Positions 33,506-41,952 of a stretch of 64,000 nucleotides of DNA are shown in pieces. Every line of letters begins with the position of its first letter. Position 1 is the first letter of the stretch. The position numbers and the translations under genes were made by a program. The notes beneath the pieces were generated by a model. That model had not been told where the DNA came from, did not search any database, and was given only the letters and a program-made list of their open reading frames with translations. This stretch comes from Glycomyces algeriensis (GTDB lineage Bacteria > Actinomycetota > Actinomycetes > Mycobacteriales > Micromonosporaceae), in contig NZ_JAPZVR010000016.1 in NCBI RefSeq assembly GCF_027622855.1, positions 38,622 through 102,621 of the forward strand, given 5' to 3'.

Positions 33506-34045
33506 ATGGATGACGGAAACGCCGTGAGTCCGCAGGTCATCGTGTTCACCGGGCTGCCGGGGACGGGCAAGTCCACGCTCTCGGAGCGCCTCGGCCGGGC
33601 GACCGGCGTGCCGGTGTTCGCCGCGGACTGGCTGATGGGCTCGCTGGTGCCCCACGGAGTCCTGAACGACCTGGAGTTCGAGACCTACGCGGCGCTCCAC
33701 GACGGCCTCATGGAGACGCTGATCGTGCGCCAGCTCCGGCTGGGGCAGTCGGCCATCACCGACTGCGTGGTCGACGACGCGACCGCCGAGCGGTGGGCCG
33801 GCATCGCCGCCGAGTACGGTGCGCGGCTGCGCGTCGTCGAGTGCATCTGCACCGATGCGGCACTGCACCGCAGCCGGGTCGAGGGCCGCGTCCGCGGCAT
33901 CCCCGGCTGGCACGAGATCGACTGGGCGCACGTCGAGCACATGCGCAATGAACTGCCGCCGTTCACGCTGGACCGGCTCGTCACCGACGCTGTGGACCCG
34001 CTCGAGGCCAATATGGACAAGGTCCGCGCCTACGTGTCGCTCTGA
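33506..34045 (+). CDS. AAA-type small ATP-binding kinase
   Basis: 179 residues. Walker A GLPGTGKST at 16-24, then ADWLMGSLVPHG, TDCVVDDAT as Walker B-like, and HRSRVEGRVRGIPGW as lid. Typical of the zeta-toxin/gluconate-kinase-like AAA_33 group phosphorylating a small molecule or peptide antibiotic; the substrate is unknown. GGGAGG lies seven bases before ATG 33506. It stands alone and divergent from the glycosyltransferase. Confidence 0.8.
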   Translation: MDDGNAVSPQVIVFTGLPGTGKSTLSERLGRATGVPVFAADWLMGSLVPHGVLNDLEFETYAALHDGLMETLIVRQLRLGQSAITDCVVDDATAERWAGIAAEYGARLRVVECICTDAALHRSRVEGRVRGIPGWHEIDWAHVEHMRNELPPFTLDRLVTDAVDPLEANMDKVRAYVSL

Positions 34046-34150
34046 TCGTCTCCCGGAGGTGGGTTGCGGCCCGCCCCCGCCACCAGCGCCAGTAGGCTCG
34101 CAGGCCTACCGACAAATCGGTGCAATCGAAACGCGCGGAAGGGGAGCGAG

Positions 34151-35101
34151 ATGAGCGGCAGTCGGATCGCGATCGTGTGGAACCCGTCGAAGACCTCGCG
34201 GGAGGACCTCGAACGCGCGCTTCCCGCGAGCGCCGCTGACGCGGAGGTCTCGTGGCATGAGACCACCCCTGACGACCCCGGGCAGGGTGCGACGGGCGAA
34301 GCGCTGGCCGCCGGTGCCGCGGTGGTGGTCGCGGCGGGCGGCGACGGGACCGTGCGGGCGGTCGCCGAGCGGCTGGCGCAGGGCGCCTCGGCCGAACTCG
34401 CGATCGTGCCGTTGGGCACCGGCAACCTCCTCGCGCGCAACCTCGGTGTGCCGCTCGGCCTCGCAGGCGCGCTCACCCGGGCGTTCGAGGGCGAGTCGCG
34501 CGCCTTGGACATCGGCTGGATTACGGCCGAAGTGGACGGTGCGAAGTCGCGTCAGGCGTTCGCCGTCCTCGCGGGCATCGGCCTCGACGCGCACATGATC
34601 GTGGAGACCGACGAGGACCTCAAGAGCAAGGTCGGATGGCTGGCCTATGTGGAGTCGCTCGGACGCGCCCTGAGCGCGAGCGCGGTGGTGAAGATGGCGA
34701 TCGCCGTCGACGGCGCGGCACCCGAACGCGCCGAAGGGCACACGCTCCTGGTCGGCAACTGCGGCACCCTCCAGGGCGGCATCGCGCTCCTGCCGGACGC
34801 GGACCCCTCGGACGGCGAACTCGACCTGCTCCTCCTCAGCGCGGAGGGCATGGGCCAGTGGCTCGACACGCTCCGCTCCTTCATGTGGGACAACGGCATC
34901 CGCCGACTCTTCAGCCGCCACGAACGCGCCGAGAGCGCCGACACCGCCACCCACGGCAGGGTCCGCCGCGTGACGGTCGAGCTCGCAGAACCGCGCGTAC
35001 TGGAGGTCGACGGCGACGACCTGGGCGAGACCGCCGCCTTCACCATCGAAGTCCAACCCGAAGCCGTACGAGTGCGCTGCGACGCCGCCGCCAAGCAGTG
35101 A
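34151..35101 (+). CDS. Diacylglycerol/sphingosine kinase-like lipid kinase
   Basis: 316 residues. The DAGK catalytic motif GGDGT is at 63-67, followed by PLGTGNLLARNLGVP; the C-terminal DAGK accessory region has LLVGNCGTLQGGIALLPDADPSDGELDLLLL and ends VEVDGDDLGE. It phosphorylates a lipid with ATP in phospholipid turnover or mannoside lipid metabolism. GGGGAGCGAG precedes ATG 34151. Confidence 0.92.
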   Translation: MSGSRIAIVWNPSKTSREDLERALPASAADAEVSWHETTPDDPGQGATGEALAAGAAVVVAAGGDGTVRAVAERLAQGASAELAIVPLGTGNLLARNLGVPLGLAGALTRAFEGESRALDIGWITAEVDGAKSRQAFAVLAGIGLDAHMIVETDEDLKSKVGWLAYVESLGRALSASAVVKMAIAVDGAAPERAEGHTLLVGNCGTLQGGIALLPDADPSDGELDLLLLSAEGMGQWLDTLRSFMWDNGIRRLFSRHERAESADTATHGRVRRVTVELAEPRVLEVDGDDLGETAAFTIEVQPEAVRVRCDAAAKQ

Positions 35102-35137
35102 CCAGGGCGCGTCCGCTGCTCAGTGCCGGATTCCGTC

Positions 35138-35872
35138 TCAGGCCGATTCGGGGCGGCCGAAGCGCACTGCGACGCCCGGTGACCAGAGGACGCTCATCGG
35201 CGCGCCGGTGACGGGCAGGCCCGCCGCTGCGAGGAGGTTCTCGTCGCATTCGAGGAGTTCGGCGCGGTGCAGGGGCCAGCGCGGGTGGGCGTTGGGGAGG
35301 TACCGGAGGCGTCCGGCGACGGTGTGGTGGAGTCCCCAGCGGGCGGTGAGGAAGTGCTCGAGCGGGGTCGGGTCGGTGAGGGGCCGGCCGGCGCGGACGG
35401 TGATGCGGGAGCGGGCGTCGCGGGGTCCGGGCCGGCGGCGGGCGCTGGTGTAGGTGCGGGTGTCGCCGCTGGTGCGGAGGTTCATGCGCGACCAGACGTA
35501 GGGCAGGCGGAAGCCGATGCGGGCGGCGAGCACGGGGATGAGCCGGGAGGCGTCGAGGGAGCGGAAGACGACGCCGCGGCGGCCGTGCCGGTCCACCGAG
35601 TAGAGGCGGACGTTGGTCTCGGGGAAGGTGCCGAGGTAGGGGATGCCGGGGAGGCCGAACCAGCCGACGCGGTACATGCGGAACGGGACGAGGCCGACGT
35701 ACGTGGCGCCTTCGAAGGTGTCGGGGACGGTCCCGGCGGGGAGGAGGCGGGCGACGCTTGCGACCGGGACCTCCCAGTGGAGGAAGGCCAGGTCGAGCCA
35801 GGACTGGGTGAGCAGCGGGCGGGTGATGGCCGCGCGCGGCTCGGGCGTGACGGGTTCGGGCGTCGGGTGCAC
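35138..35872 (-). CDS. DUF2071 (YqjF-like) protein
   Basis: 244 residues from GTG 35872. Conserved DUF2071 features: LDLAFLHWEVPVASVARLLP, YVGLVPFRM, FPETNVRLY, GVVFRSLDASRL, YVWSRMNL, LEHFLTARWGLH and W.LHRAEL, ending VLWSPGVAVRFGRP. The family is widespread and biochemically unassigned. It is divergent from the ECF sigma factor gene, with start codons 60 bases apart, so the two share a control region. Confidence 0.88.
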   Translation of the reverse strand: MHPTPEPVTPEPRAAITRPLLTQSWLDLAFLHWEVPVASVARLLPAGTVPDTFEGATYVGLVPFRMYRVGWFGLPGIPYLGTFPETNVRLYSVDRHGRRGVVFRSLDASRLIPVLAARIGFRLPYVWSRMNLRTSGDTRTYTSARRRPGPRDARSRITVRAGRPLTDPTPLEHFLTARWGLHHTVAGRLRYLPNAHPRWPLHRAELLECDENLLAAAGLPVTGAPMSVLWSPGVAVRFGRPESA

Positions 35873-35932
35873 GGTTCCAGCATCGCAGGGCCGGGCGGGT
35901 GGGCGGGGGCCGTTGGCGCTTACGCTGCGGGC

Positions 35933-36775
35933 GTGGAGATCTTTGAGGACCGGCGCGGGCTGCTGCAGGCGGTGGCCTACCGGGTGCTGGGGACGGTGAC
36001 GGACGCCGAGGACATCGTCCAGGAGGCGTGGCTGCGGTGGAGCGGGGTGGACGCGGCGGCGGTCGAGGATCCGACGGCGTACCTGGTGAAGGTGACGACG
36101 CGGTTGGCGATCGACCGGTTGCGGAGCGCGCAGGCGCGGCGTGAGTCCTATGTGGGTCCGTGGCTGCCGGAGCCGGTGCTCACGGGCGGGGACGTGGCGG
36201 ACGACGTGGCGCTGGCGGACACGGTGTCGTCGGCGATGCTGCTGGTGCTGGAGGCGCTGTCGCCGCTGGAGCGGGCGGTGTTCGTGCTGCGGGAGGCGTT
36301 CGGCTACTCGCACAAGGAGATCGGTGAGATCCTGGACCGGAGTGAGGCGTCGGTGCGGCAGACGATGATGCGTGCCCGGGAGCATGTGGAGTCGCGGCGG
36401 CGGCGATACGACACGGATCCGGTGACTCGGCGGCGCGCGGCGGAGTCCTTTCTGGAGGCTTCGGCGGGCGGGGACCTGGCGGGGCTGATGGGGATTCTCG
36501 CGCCGGACGTGAAGCTGGTGTGCGACGGCGGCGGGCTGGCGCCTGCGCCGCGCCGGGTGCTCGAGGGCTTGGAGCTGGTGGCGGGTGCGCTGATCTCGTT
36601 CACGGGGCGGATGCCGGAGGATCCGAGCGTGGCGCTCGCGGAGGTGAACGGCGGTCCGGCGATCGTGGTCCAGTCGGGCGGGGCGGCGGCGGTCGTGGTC
36701 ATGCTGCATCTGGTCGACGGGATGATCGAGGAGATTCACCTGGTCAGCAACCCCGAGAAGCTCGGCGCAGTGTGA
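35933..36775 (+). CDS. ECF41-type sigma factor
   Basis: 280 residues. Sigma2 region FEDRRGLLQAVAYRVLG, DAEDIVQEAWLRW; sigma4 region PLERAVFVLREAFGYSHKEIG; then a SnoaL-like C-terminal extension carrying a DGGG motif and VSNPEKL, which corresponds to the NPDKL motif of ECF41. In this group the extension replaces an anti-sigma factor, and the target is usually the neighbouring oxidoreductase gene. A TACGCT box lies exactly six bases before GTG 35933, so the mRNA is probably leaderless. Confidence 0.9.
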   Translation: MEIFEDRRGLLQAVAYRVLGTVTDAEDIVQEAWLRWSGVDAAAVEDPTAYLVKVTTRLAIDRLRSAQARRESYVGPWLPEPVLTGGDVADDVALADTVSSAMLLVLEALSPLERAVFVLREAFGYSHKEIGEILDRSEASVRQTMMRAREHVESRRRRYDTDPVTRRRAAESFLEASAGGDLAGLMGILAPDVKLVCDGGGLAPAPRRVLEGLELVAGALISFTGRMPEDPSVALAEVNGGPAIVVQSGGAAAVVVMLHLVDGMIEEIHLVSNPEKLGAV

Positions 36776-36791
36776 CGAGCGCCACTACAAC

Positions 36792-39086
36792 TCACGTTCG
36801 GCGGTGTCGTCTCGTCCTTGGGGCATGAATGACATCCTCGTTATCGGCGCCGGCTACACCGGCATGATGGCCGCCCACGGCATCGCCCTTCGCAACTCGG
36901 ACGCCCGCGTCACCCTGCTCAACCCGACCGACCGCTTCAACGAGCGGCTGCGCCAGCACCAGGTCGCGGCCGGGCAGGAGCTCGGGGACCACCGGATCCC
37001 CCGGATCGTGGCGCCGGCGGGCATCCGCTTCGTCGAAGGATGGGCCGCCGCGATCGACGCGCAGGCCCGCGCGGTGACGCTGGCCGACGGGCGCGAGCTC
37101 CGCTACGACGTGCTCGTCTACGCCATCGGCAGCGCGACGCAGCCGATGAAGGGCGCCTTCACCATCGACGACCCGAACCTCGCCGAGCGGCTGCGCGCCC
37201 ACCCGGAAGGGATGCTGACCGTGTGCGGGGCCGGGCTCACCGGCGTCGAGGCCGCGGCCGAGATCGCCGAGGCCTACCCGCGGATGACGGTGCGGCTGCT
37301 CAGCCGGGGCGAACCGGGGTCGATGATGGGCCCCGGCGCCCGCGCCCACGTCATGCGGGCCCTCGACAGGCTCGGCGTGGAGGTCCGCACCGGCGTCCGC
37401 GTCGCCGAGGTCCTGCCCGACGCGGTCGTGCTCGAAGGCGGCGAACGCGTCCCCACCGACACGACACTGTGGACGACCGGGGTGCGGGTGCCGCCGCTCG
37501 CCGCCGAAGCGGGCATCGCGACCGACGACACCGGCCGCGTGCTCGTGGACGCCACGCTGCGGTCGGTCTCGCACCCGGAGGTCTACGCGATCGGCGACGC
37601 CGCCGCGATCCGCCAGGGCTACGGCGTGATCCACGGGACCTGCCAGAGCGGCATCCCCTCGGCCGCGCACGCCGCCGAGTCGATCACGCGGCGCCTGCAC
37701 GGCAAGGCGCCCAAGCCGTTCCGGTTCGGGTACTTCCACCAGCCGGTGTCGCTCGGCCGCAAGGACGCCGTCATCCAGTTCACCCGCCCCGACGACACCC
37801 CCGGCCGCTGGTACCTCAAGGGGCGGGCCGCGATCGCGTACAAGGAGGCCGTGAGCAGCAGCCCCTTCACGTTCTTCCGGTCGCGCCGGGCCATCCCGGC
37901 CCGCATGACCGGGCGGACCGGGGGCCGGCGCAACCGCCTTGCGGCGTAACGCCGCCGCCCGGCCCTCGCTCACGTGCAGCACCGCGTCGGCGCCTTCGAG
38001 GACCGATCGGTCGAGCGGGAACGGCCCCTGCGGCGAGGTGATGTCGGTGCGCGCGGCCGCCTCGGGAAGGTCGGCCGCGGCGACCAGGCCCCACGTGTCG
38101 AAACGCTCCTGGAGCCGGCCCTCGTACGTGCCCGGGTCGGGCGCGGGAAGCCCGATGCCGTCGCTCTGCCCGAGGCTCCCGACGATGCACGCGTACCGCG
38201 GGCCGAGCAGGGACGCCAGGATCGCGCCGGTGCCGGACCAGGCGAGGTCCATGCCGCCCATCGACATTCGACTGGGGTTCCGCTGGAGGTGGAGGTTGTG
38301 TCCGTAGAGGAGGGTCGGGCCGCGCTCGGCTTCGATGGCGCGGATGTCGAGCACGTTCTGGGCCATGATCGCGTCGCGGACGGCGCCCAGGCGGCTCCAC
38401 CGCACGGCGTCCTCGCCGGGCCGGGCGGCCTCGCGGTGGTAGCGCAGCAGGGCCAGCGCGGTGGTGATGTGGACGCGGGCCCGGTCCCATTCGGCGCGTC
38501 CAGCGCCGGCGGCGAGTTCGGGTGCGCGGGCGTACAACTCGGTGTGCAGATCGTCGGCGATCGCGTGCAGTCGCCGGGCCTCCGGGGTGTCGCCGGGCGA
38601 CTGGGCCGGGTCGGTGACGGCCTCCATGCGGGACCACCGCTCGTCGTCGCCGGCGAGCGCCCGCACGTCGAGGGCCAGGCCGAGGTGGTCGGCGGCGTGC
38701 TCGAGGTAGCGGCGCGGGCTCTCGGCGGTGAACTCGAAGGGGGCGTCGATGCCGTGGAAGGCGAGGCGGTCCTCCACGGGCCGGTCGGTGTTGTACTCGC
38801 GCATCCAGGCGACGAGTGCGCGGTTGGCCGCGGACTCGCCGAAGCCGTGCGAGAACCCTTGGGCCATGGCCGTATCGAGGCTTCCGTTTCCATGCTGGAC
38901 GAAGTCGTTCACTGACAGGGCGGCGACCCGGTCGGATTCGAGGGCGAAGGAGCGGAAGCCCCGCTCGGCGAGGTCCGCGAACAGCTCGTTGCGGATCTCC
39001 CCGAACGCGGGCTCGCGGTGGTCGGGCTCGCCGAGGGCCAGGATGTGGTGGGCGTCGGTGACGAAGTCGCGAATGTCCTGAGTCAT
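36792..39086 (-). CDS. Erythromycin-esterase-like protein whose frame has lost its stop
   Basis: The first about 372 residues (37970-39086) are a complete erythromycin esterase/EreA-like domain: HHILALGEPDHREPAFGEIR, RSFALESD, HGIDAPFEF, LLYGHNLHLQRNPSRMSM with the catalytic-region histidines, MDLAWSGTG, and a C-terminal ADAVLHVSEG. Family members end about there. Here no stop appears and the frame runs another 390 codons through the full opposite-strand oxidoreductase as Gly/Arg/Ala-rich noise, stopping only at 36792. Either the protein carries a long meaningless tail, or an indel or base change has removed the stop; a TGA lies one base out of frame at the GTGAGC of HVSEG. Substrate not known. 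Confidence 0.6.
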   Translation of the reverse strand: MTQDIRDFVTDAHHILALGEPDHREPAFGEIRNELFADLAERGFRSFALESDRVAALSVNDFVQHGNGSLDTAMAQGFSHGFGESAANRALVAWMREYNTDRPVEDRLAFHGIDAPFEFTAESPRRYLEHAADHLGLALDVRALAGDDERWSRMEAVTDPAQSPGDTPEARRLHAIADDLHTELYARAPELAAGAGRAEWDRARVHITTALALLRYHREAARPGEDAVRWSRLGAVRDAIMAQNVLDIRAIEAERGPTLLYGHNLHLQRNPSRMSMGGMDLAWSGTGAILASLLGPRYACIVGSLGQSDGIGLPAPDPGTYEGRLQERFDTWGLVAAADLPEAAARTDITSPQGPFPLDRSVLEGADAVLHVSEGRAAALRRKAVAPAPGPPGHAGRDGPARPEEREGAAAHGLLVRDRGPPLEVPAAGGVVGAGELDDGVLAAERHRLVEVPEPERLGRLAVQAPRDRLGGVRGRGDAALAGPVDHAVALADRGGVADRVDLRVRDRPQRGVHEHAAGVVGRDARFGGERRHPHPGRPQCRVGGDAFAAFEHDRVGQDLGDADAGADLHAEPVEGPHDVGAGAGAHHRPRFAPAEQPHRHPRVGLGDLGRGLDAGEPGPAHGQHPFRVGAQPLGEVRVVDGEGALHRLRRAADGVDEHVVAELAPVGQRHRAGLRVDRGGPSFDEADARRRHDPGDPVVPELLPGRDLVLAQPLVEAVGRVEQGDAGVRVAKGDAVGGHHAGVAGADNEDVIHAPRTRRHRRT
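36825..37949 (+). CDS. FAD-dependent NADH-dehydrogenase-like oxidoreductase
   Basis: 374 residues. Rossmann FAD motif ILVIGAGYTGMMAA at the start, an NAD motif CGAGLTGVEAAAEIAE near 135, and the FAD-binding GDAAAIRQGY near 263. Similar to type II NADH dehydrogenases and ferredoxin-type reductases. It follows the ECF41 sigma gene by 50 bases, the usual arrangement for an ECF41 target. A long frame on the other strand overlaps it fully (see the erythromycin-esterase entry). Confidence 0.88.
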   Translation: MNDILVIGAGYTGMMAAHGIALRNSDARVTLLNPTDRFNERLRQHQVAAGQELGDHRIPRIVAPAGIRFVEGWAAAIDAQARAVTLADGRELRYDVLVYAIGSATQPMKGAFTIDDPNLAERLRAHPEGMLTVCGAGLTGVEAAAEIAEAYPRMTVRLLSRGEPGSMMGPGARAHVMRALDRLGVEVRTGVRVAEVLPDAVVLEGGERVPTDTTLWTTGVRVPPLAAEAGIATDDTGRVLVDATLRSVSHPEVYAIGDAAAIRQGYGVIHGTCQSGIPSAAHAAESITRRLHGKAPKPFRFGYFHQPVSLGRKDAVIQFTRPDDTPGRWYLKGRAAIAYKEAVSSSPFTFFRSRRAIPARMTGRTGGRRNRLAA

Positions 39087-39238
39087 GGCCTCAAACCTAT
39101 CCTTGAAAGAACGATTGAGACTTTCATCGGGTTGGAGCTCGAGAACCGGGCGCAGAGCCTCAATCGGTGGTGCATCGGGCGTCGGCGTCTTCAGCGCGAG
39201 GCGCGGGGTGCGTCGGTCCCCTGCTCTAGGGTCGGGGC

Positions 39239-39808
39239 ATGACGGTGCACTGGCCTGAAGCGATCCTCGGGCAACTCGAGTTCTACTGGGAGGTCCACCT
39301 GCGGCCGCGGCTGGAGGGGCTCCACGACGAGGAGTACCTGTGGGAGCCCGCCGACGACTGCTGGAGCCTGCGTCCCGACGCGGACGGCGCCCTTGAGCTG
39401 GAGTTCGCCGAACCCGCCCCCGAGCCGCCGCCGGTGACCACGATCGCGTGGCGGATGGTCCACATCGGACGGGACGTACTCGGCGTCCGCGCCCGCGCGT
39501 TCTTCGGACCCCATGAGGGCTTGGAGGATGCGCACATGTGGGACCTGCGGCTGTGGCCCGATCCGCTGCCGGGCACCGCGGCCGACGCGATCGAGATGCT
39601 GGAGGCCGCGTACGCGCACTGGTGCGAAGGGGTGCGCGCGCTCGACACCGGGGCGCTCGAGCGGCCGCTCGGCCCCAAGGGCGCCTGGTTCGCGGACGAC
39701 TCCATGGCGGCGCTCGTCCTCCACATCAACCGCGAGGTCATGGCCCACGGCGCGGAGATCTGCCTCCTTCGCGACCTCTACCGCGCCGCGGGCTTCCGCT
39801 CCCGCTGA
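39239..39808 (+). CDS. DinB-like four-helix protein
   Basis: 189 residues: LGQLEFYWEVHLRPRLEGLHDEEYLWEP, ITTIAWRMVHIG, and VLHINREVMAHGAEICLLRDLY, with histidines positioned as in the metal site of DinB/YfiT-like proteins. Such proteins often act as thiol-dependent transferases in actinomycetes. TAGGGT lies exactly six bases before ATG 39239, indicating a leaderless mRNA. It ends four bases from the convergent GH3 gene. Confidence 0.85.
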   Translation: MTVHWPEAILGQLEFYWEVHLRPRLEGLHDEEYLWEPADDCWSLRPDADGALELEFAEPAPEPPPVTTIAWRMVHIGRDVLGVRARAFFGPHEGLEDAHMWDLRLWPDPLPGTAADAIEMLEAAYAHWCEGVRALDTGALERPLGPKGAWFADDSMAALVLHINREVMAHGAEICLLRDLYRAAGFRSR

Positions 39809-39811
39809 CGC

Positions 39812-41710
39812 TCAACCGGCGGTCTGCAGCCCGAACCCGTAGGGGTACAACGGATCGTAGGCCTCGTCCCCCACGTTCATCGGCTCCTGGTCGTTGGCGC
39901 GCGGCCAGGTGACCGGGAGCCGCCCGCCGTACGGCGCCATCCCGAAGAGCGGGTCGGCGACGCCCGCGCCCTCGCTGCCCGGCAGCCAGGCCGCGACGAG
40001 CGCGTCGACCGGGGCGAGGTGCGAGGTGATCTCGATCGGGCGTCCCGAGACGACGATGACCACGCAGTCGACTGCGGCGCAGACGGTGTCGATCGCGGCG
40101 GCGTCCGCATCGGACACGCGCATGTCGTGCTCGCCCGCGCCTGCGTCTCCGATGCCCTCGGCGTACGGGTCCTCCGCGACCACGACGACCCCGACGGCGG
40201 CGTCGCCGATCGGCTCGGAGGCGTCCTCGCTGTAGGTGATCGCCGCGTCGGGCGCGACCTCCTGCATTCCGGCGAGGATGCTGGTGCCCTCGGTGACCGC
40301 CTCGACGGAGCCCTGCCAGGAGGCGGTCCAGCCGCCCAGCTGGCGTCCGAGCGAGTCCGCGCCCGAACCGGCCACGTAGATCGACGCGTCGGCCGCGAGG
40401 GGCAGGATCGCATTGTCGTTGCGCAGCAGGGTCTGCGAGGCGGCGGCGGCCCGGCGGGCCGTGTCGCGGTGCTCGGCCGAGCCGATCTCACCGGCGCCGG
40501 AGGTGTCCGCGAACGGCCGCTCGAACAGGCCGAGCGCGAACTTCTGCGTGAGGATGCGGGAGACCGCGTTGTCGATGCGCTCCTCGCTCACCCCGCCTGA
40601 GTCCACTTCGGCCACGAGCGTGTCGATGAACCGGCGGTACTCGAACGGCACCATGACCATGTCGACCCCGGCGTTGATCGAGAGGCGCACGGCCTCGGCG
40701 TAGTCCTCGCTCACCTGGTCCACGCCCTGCCAGTCGGAGACGACGAAGCCGTCGAAGCCGAGCTCGCCCTTGAGGACCTCGTTGATGAGGTAGGAGTCGG
40801 CGTGGGCCTTGACCGGGCCGCCGCCGAGGTCGGTCGAGGAGAAGGACGCCATCACGGAGCCGACGCCCGCGTCCACCGCGGCCTTGAAGGGCGCCAAGTG
40901 GATCGCGCGCAGCTCCTCCTCGGTGAGGGTGGTGACCCCCTGGTCGAGCAGGTAGTCCTCGGTCGTGGAGGAGCCGAAGGCGGTGCCGCCGTCGCCCACG
41001 AAGTGCTTGGCCGTGGCCAGCACGCTCGTGTTCGCGGCCAGGTTCGCGCCCTGCAGGCCCTGCACGACGGGCCCGGCGTACTCGACGGCCAGGCCCGGGT
41101 CCTCGCCGTACGACTCGTAGGTGCGGCCCCAGCGGCTGTCGCGGGCCACGCACACGCACGGCGCGAACGTCCAGTGCACGCCCGTCGCGCGGGTCTCGGC
41201 CGCGGTGATCGCGGCGGCCTGCCCGGCGAGGTCGGGGTCGTGCGCGGCACCGAGGCCGATGTTGTGCGGGAAGACCACTGCGCCGGGGAGGGCGCCGTTG
41301 CCGTGGACGGCGTCGATGCCGTAGACGAGCGGGATGCTCAGGCGCGAGTCCATCGCCTGGGTCTGGAAGCCGTCGATCATCGCGGCCCAGCCCTCGGCCG
41401 TGTCGTGGAGGGCGTCGGAGCCGCCGTTCAGGAGCGAGCCGATGCCGAGCTCGGCGATGTCCGAGGGGACCCCCTCGACGGCGGGCACGGCGACCTGGGT
41501 CATCTGGCCGACCTTCTCCTCGATCGTCATGCGGCCGAGGAGGTCGGCGACGCGGGCGGCGACCGGCGCCTCAGGGTCGAGATAGGACGCCTCGCTCGCG
41601 TCGTCGGGGACGACGACGAGCACGGTGACCACCGCGGCGGCGAGCGCCGCGATCAGGGCGGTCCAGAGGACGGCCGGACGGCGGAGGACTGCGGGCAGGT
41701 GTGCGCCCAT
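39812..41710 (-). CDS. GH3 family beta-glucosidase, exported or membrane-anchored
   Basis: 632 residues. An N-terminal hydrophobic helix (about 12-33) exports or anchors it. GH3 domains follow: MTIEEKVGQMTQ, LVYGIDAVHGNG, CVCVARDSRWGRTYESYGED, AKHFVGDGGT and the nucleophile segment GFVVSDWQGVDQV near 323, then the C-terminal (alpha/beta)6 domain with VVVVAEDPYAEG. It releases glucose from cello- or xyloglucan oligosaccharides. Divergent from the GH74 gene; a CebR-like operator lies about 62 bp upstream and AAGGAG precedes ATG 41710. Confidence 0.93.
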   Translation of the reverse strand: MGAHLPAVLRRPAVLWTALIAALAAAVVTVLVVVPDDASEASYLDPEAPVAARVADLLGRMTIEEKVGQMTQVAVPAVEGVPSDIAELGIGSLLNGGSDALHDTAEGWAAMIDGFQTQAMDSRLSIPLVYGIDAVHGNGALPGAVVFPHNIGLGAAHDPDLAGQAAAITAAETRATGVHWTFAPCVCVARDSRWGRTYESYGEDPGLAVEYAGPVVQGLQGANLAANTSVLATAKHFVGDGGTAFGSSTTEDYLLDQGVTTLTEEELRAIHLAPFKAAVDAGVGSVMASFSSTDLGGGPVKAHADSYLINEVLKGELGFDGFVVSDWQGVDQVSEDYAEAVRLSINAGVDMVMVPFEYRRFIDTLVAEVDSGGVSEERIDNAVSRILTQKFALGLFERPFADTSGAGEIGSAEHRDTARRAAAASQTLLRNDNAILPLAADASIYVAGSGADSLGRQLGGWTASWQGSVEAVTEGTSILAGMQEVAPDAAITYSEDASEPIGDAAVGVVVVAEDPYAEGIGDAGAGEHDMRVSDADAAAIDTVCAAVDCVVIVVSGRPIEITSHLAPVDALVAAWLPGSEGAGVADPLFGMAPYGGRLPVTWPRANDQEPMNVGDEAYDPLYPYGFGLQTAG

Positions 41711-41771
41711 GGGGCGGGCTCCTTGAGGGGTGCGCGATCGACTACGGCCCCAACCTGGTTCGACCCTAATG

Positions 41772-41785
41772 GAAGAGCGCTCCCA
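41772..41785. promoter_or_regulatory. CebR-like operator between GH3 and GH74 genes
   Basis: GAAGAGCGCTCCCA matches the actinobacterial cellobiose-repressor palindrome TGGGAGCGCTCCCA at 11 of 14 positions, with an exact right half. It is 62 bp from the GH3 start and 168 bp from the GH74 start, so it may control both. Confidence 0.55.
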
Positions 41786-41865
41786 TGTCCAGAGGCCCGG
41801 CCGGTCGAGCCGGACCCGCCACTGCGCAGTGCGTATAGGCGGATGGAAATCTTTTTGCCGCCTGC

Positions 41866-41894
41866 TTGCCCGGGGCGCGGACCCCTGTTATGTT
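41866..41894 (+). promoter_or_regulatory. Putative promoter of the GH74 gene
   Basis: TTGCCC (41866-41871) and TATGTT (41889-41894) with a 17-base spacer, about 58 bases before the GTG at 41953. Confidence 0.4.
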
Positions 41895-41952
41895 GGGTCT
41901 CCAAACTAACCCTTCGGCGGCCCCCAGCCGAACCTCCACCCTAGGAGCACCC

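Noticed and set aside
36792..37949. Treating the C-terminal 390 codons of the erythromycin-esterase frame as a real domain
   Set aside because: It is antisense to an FAD oxidoreductase with intact GxGxxG motifs and shows only Gly/Arg/Ala-rich noise.
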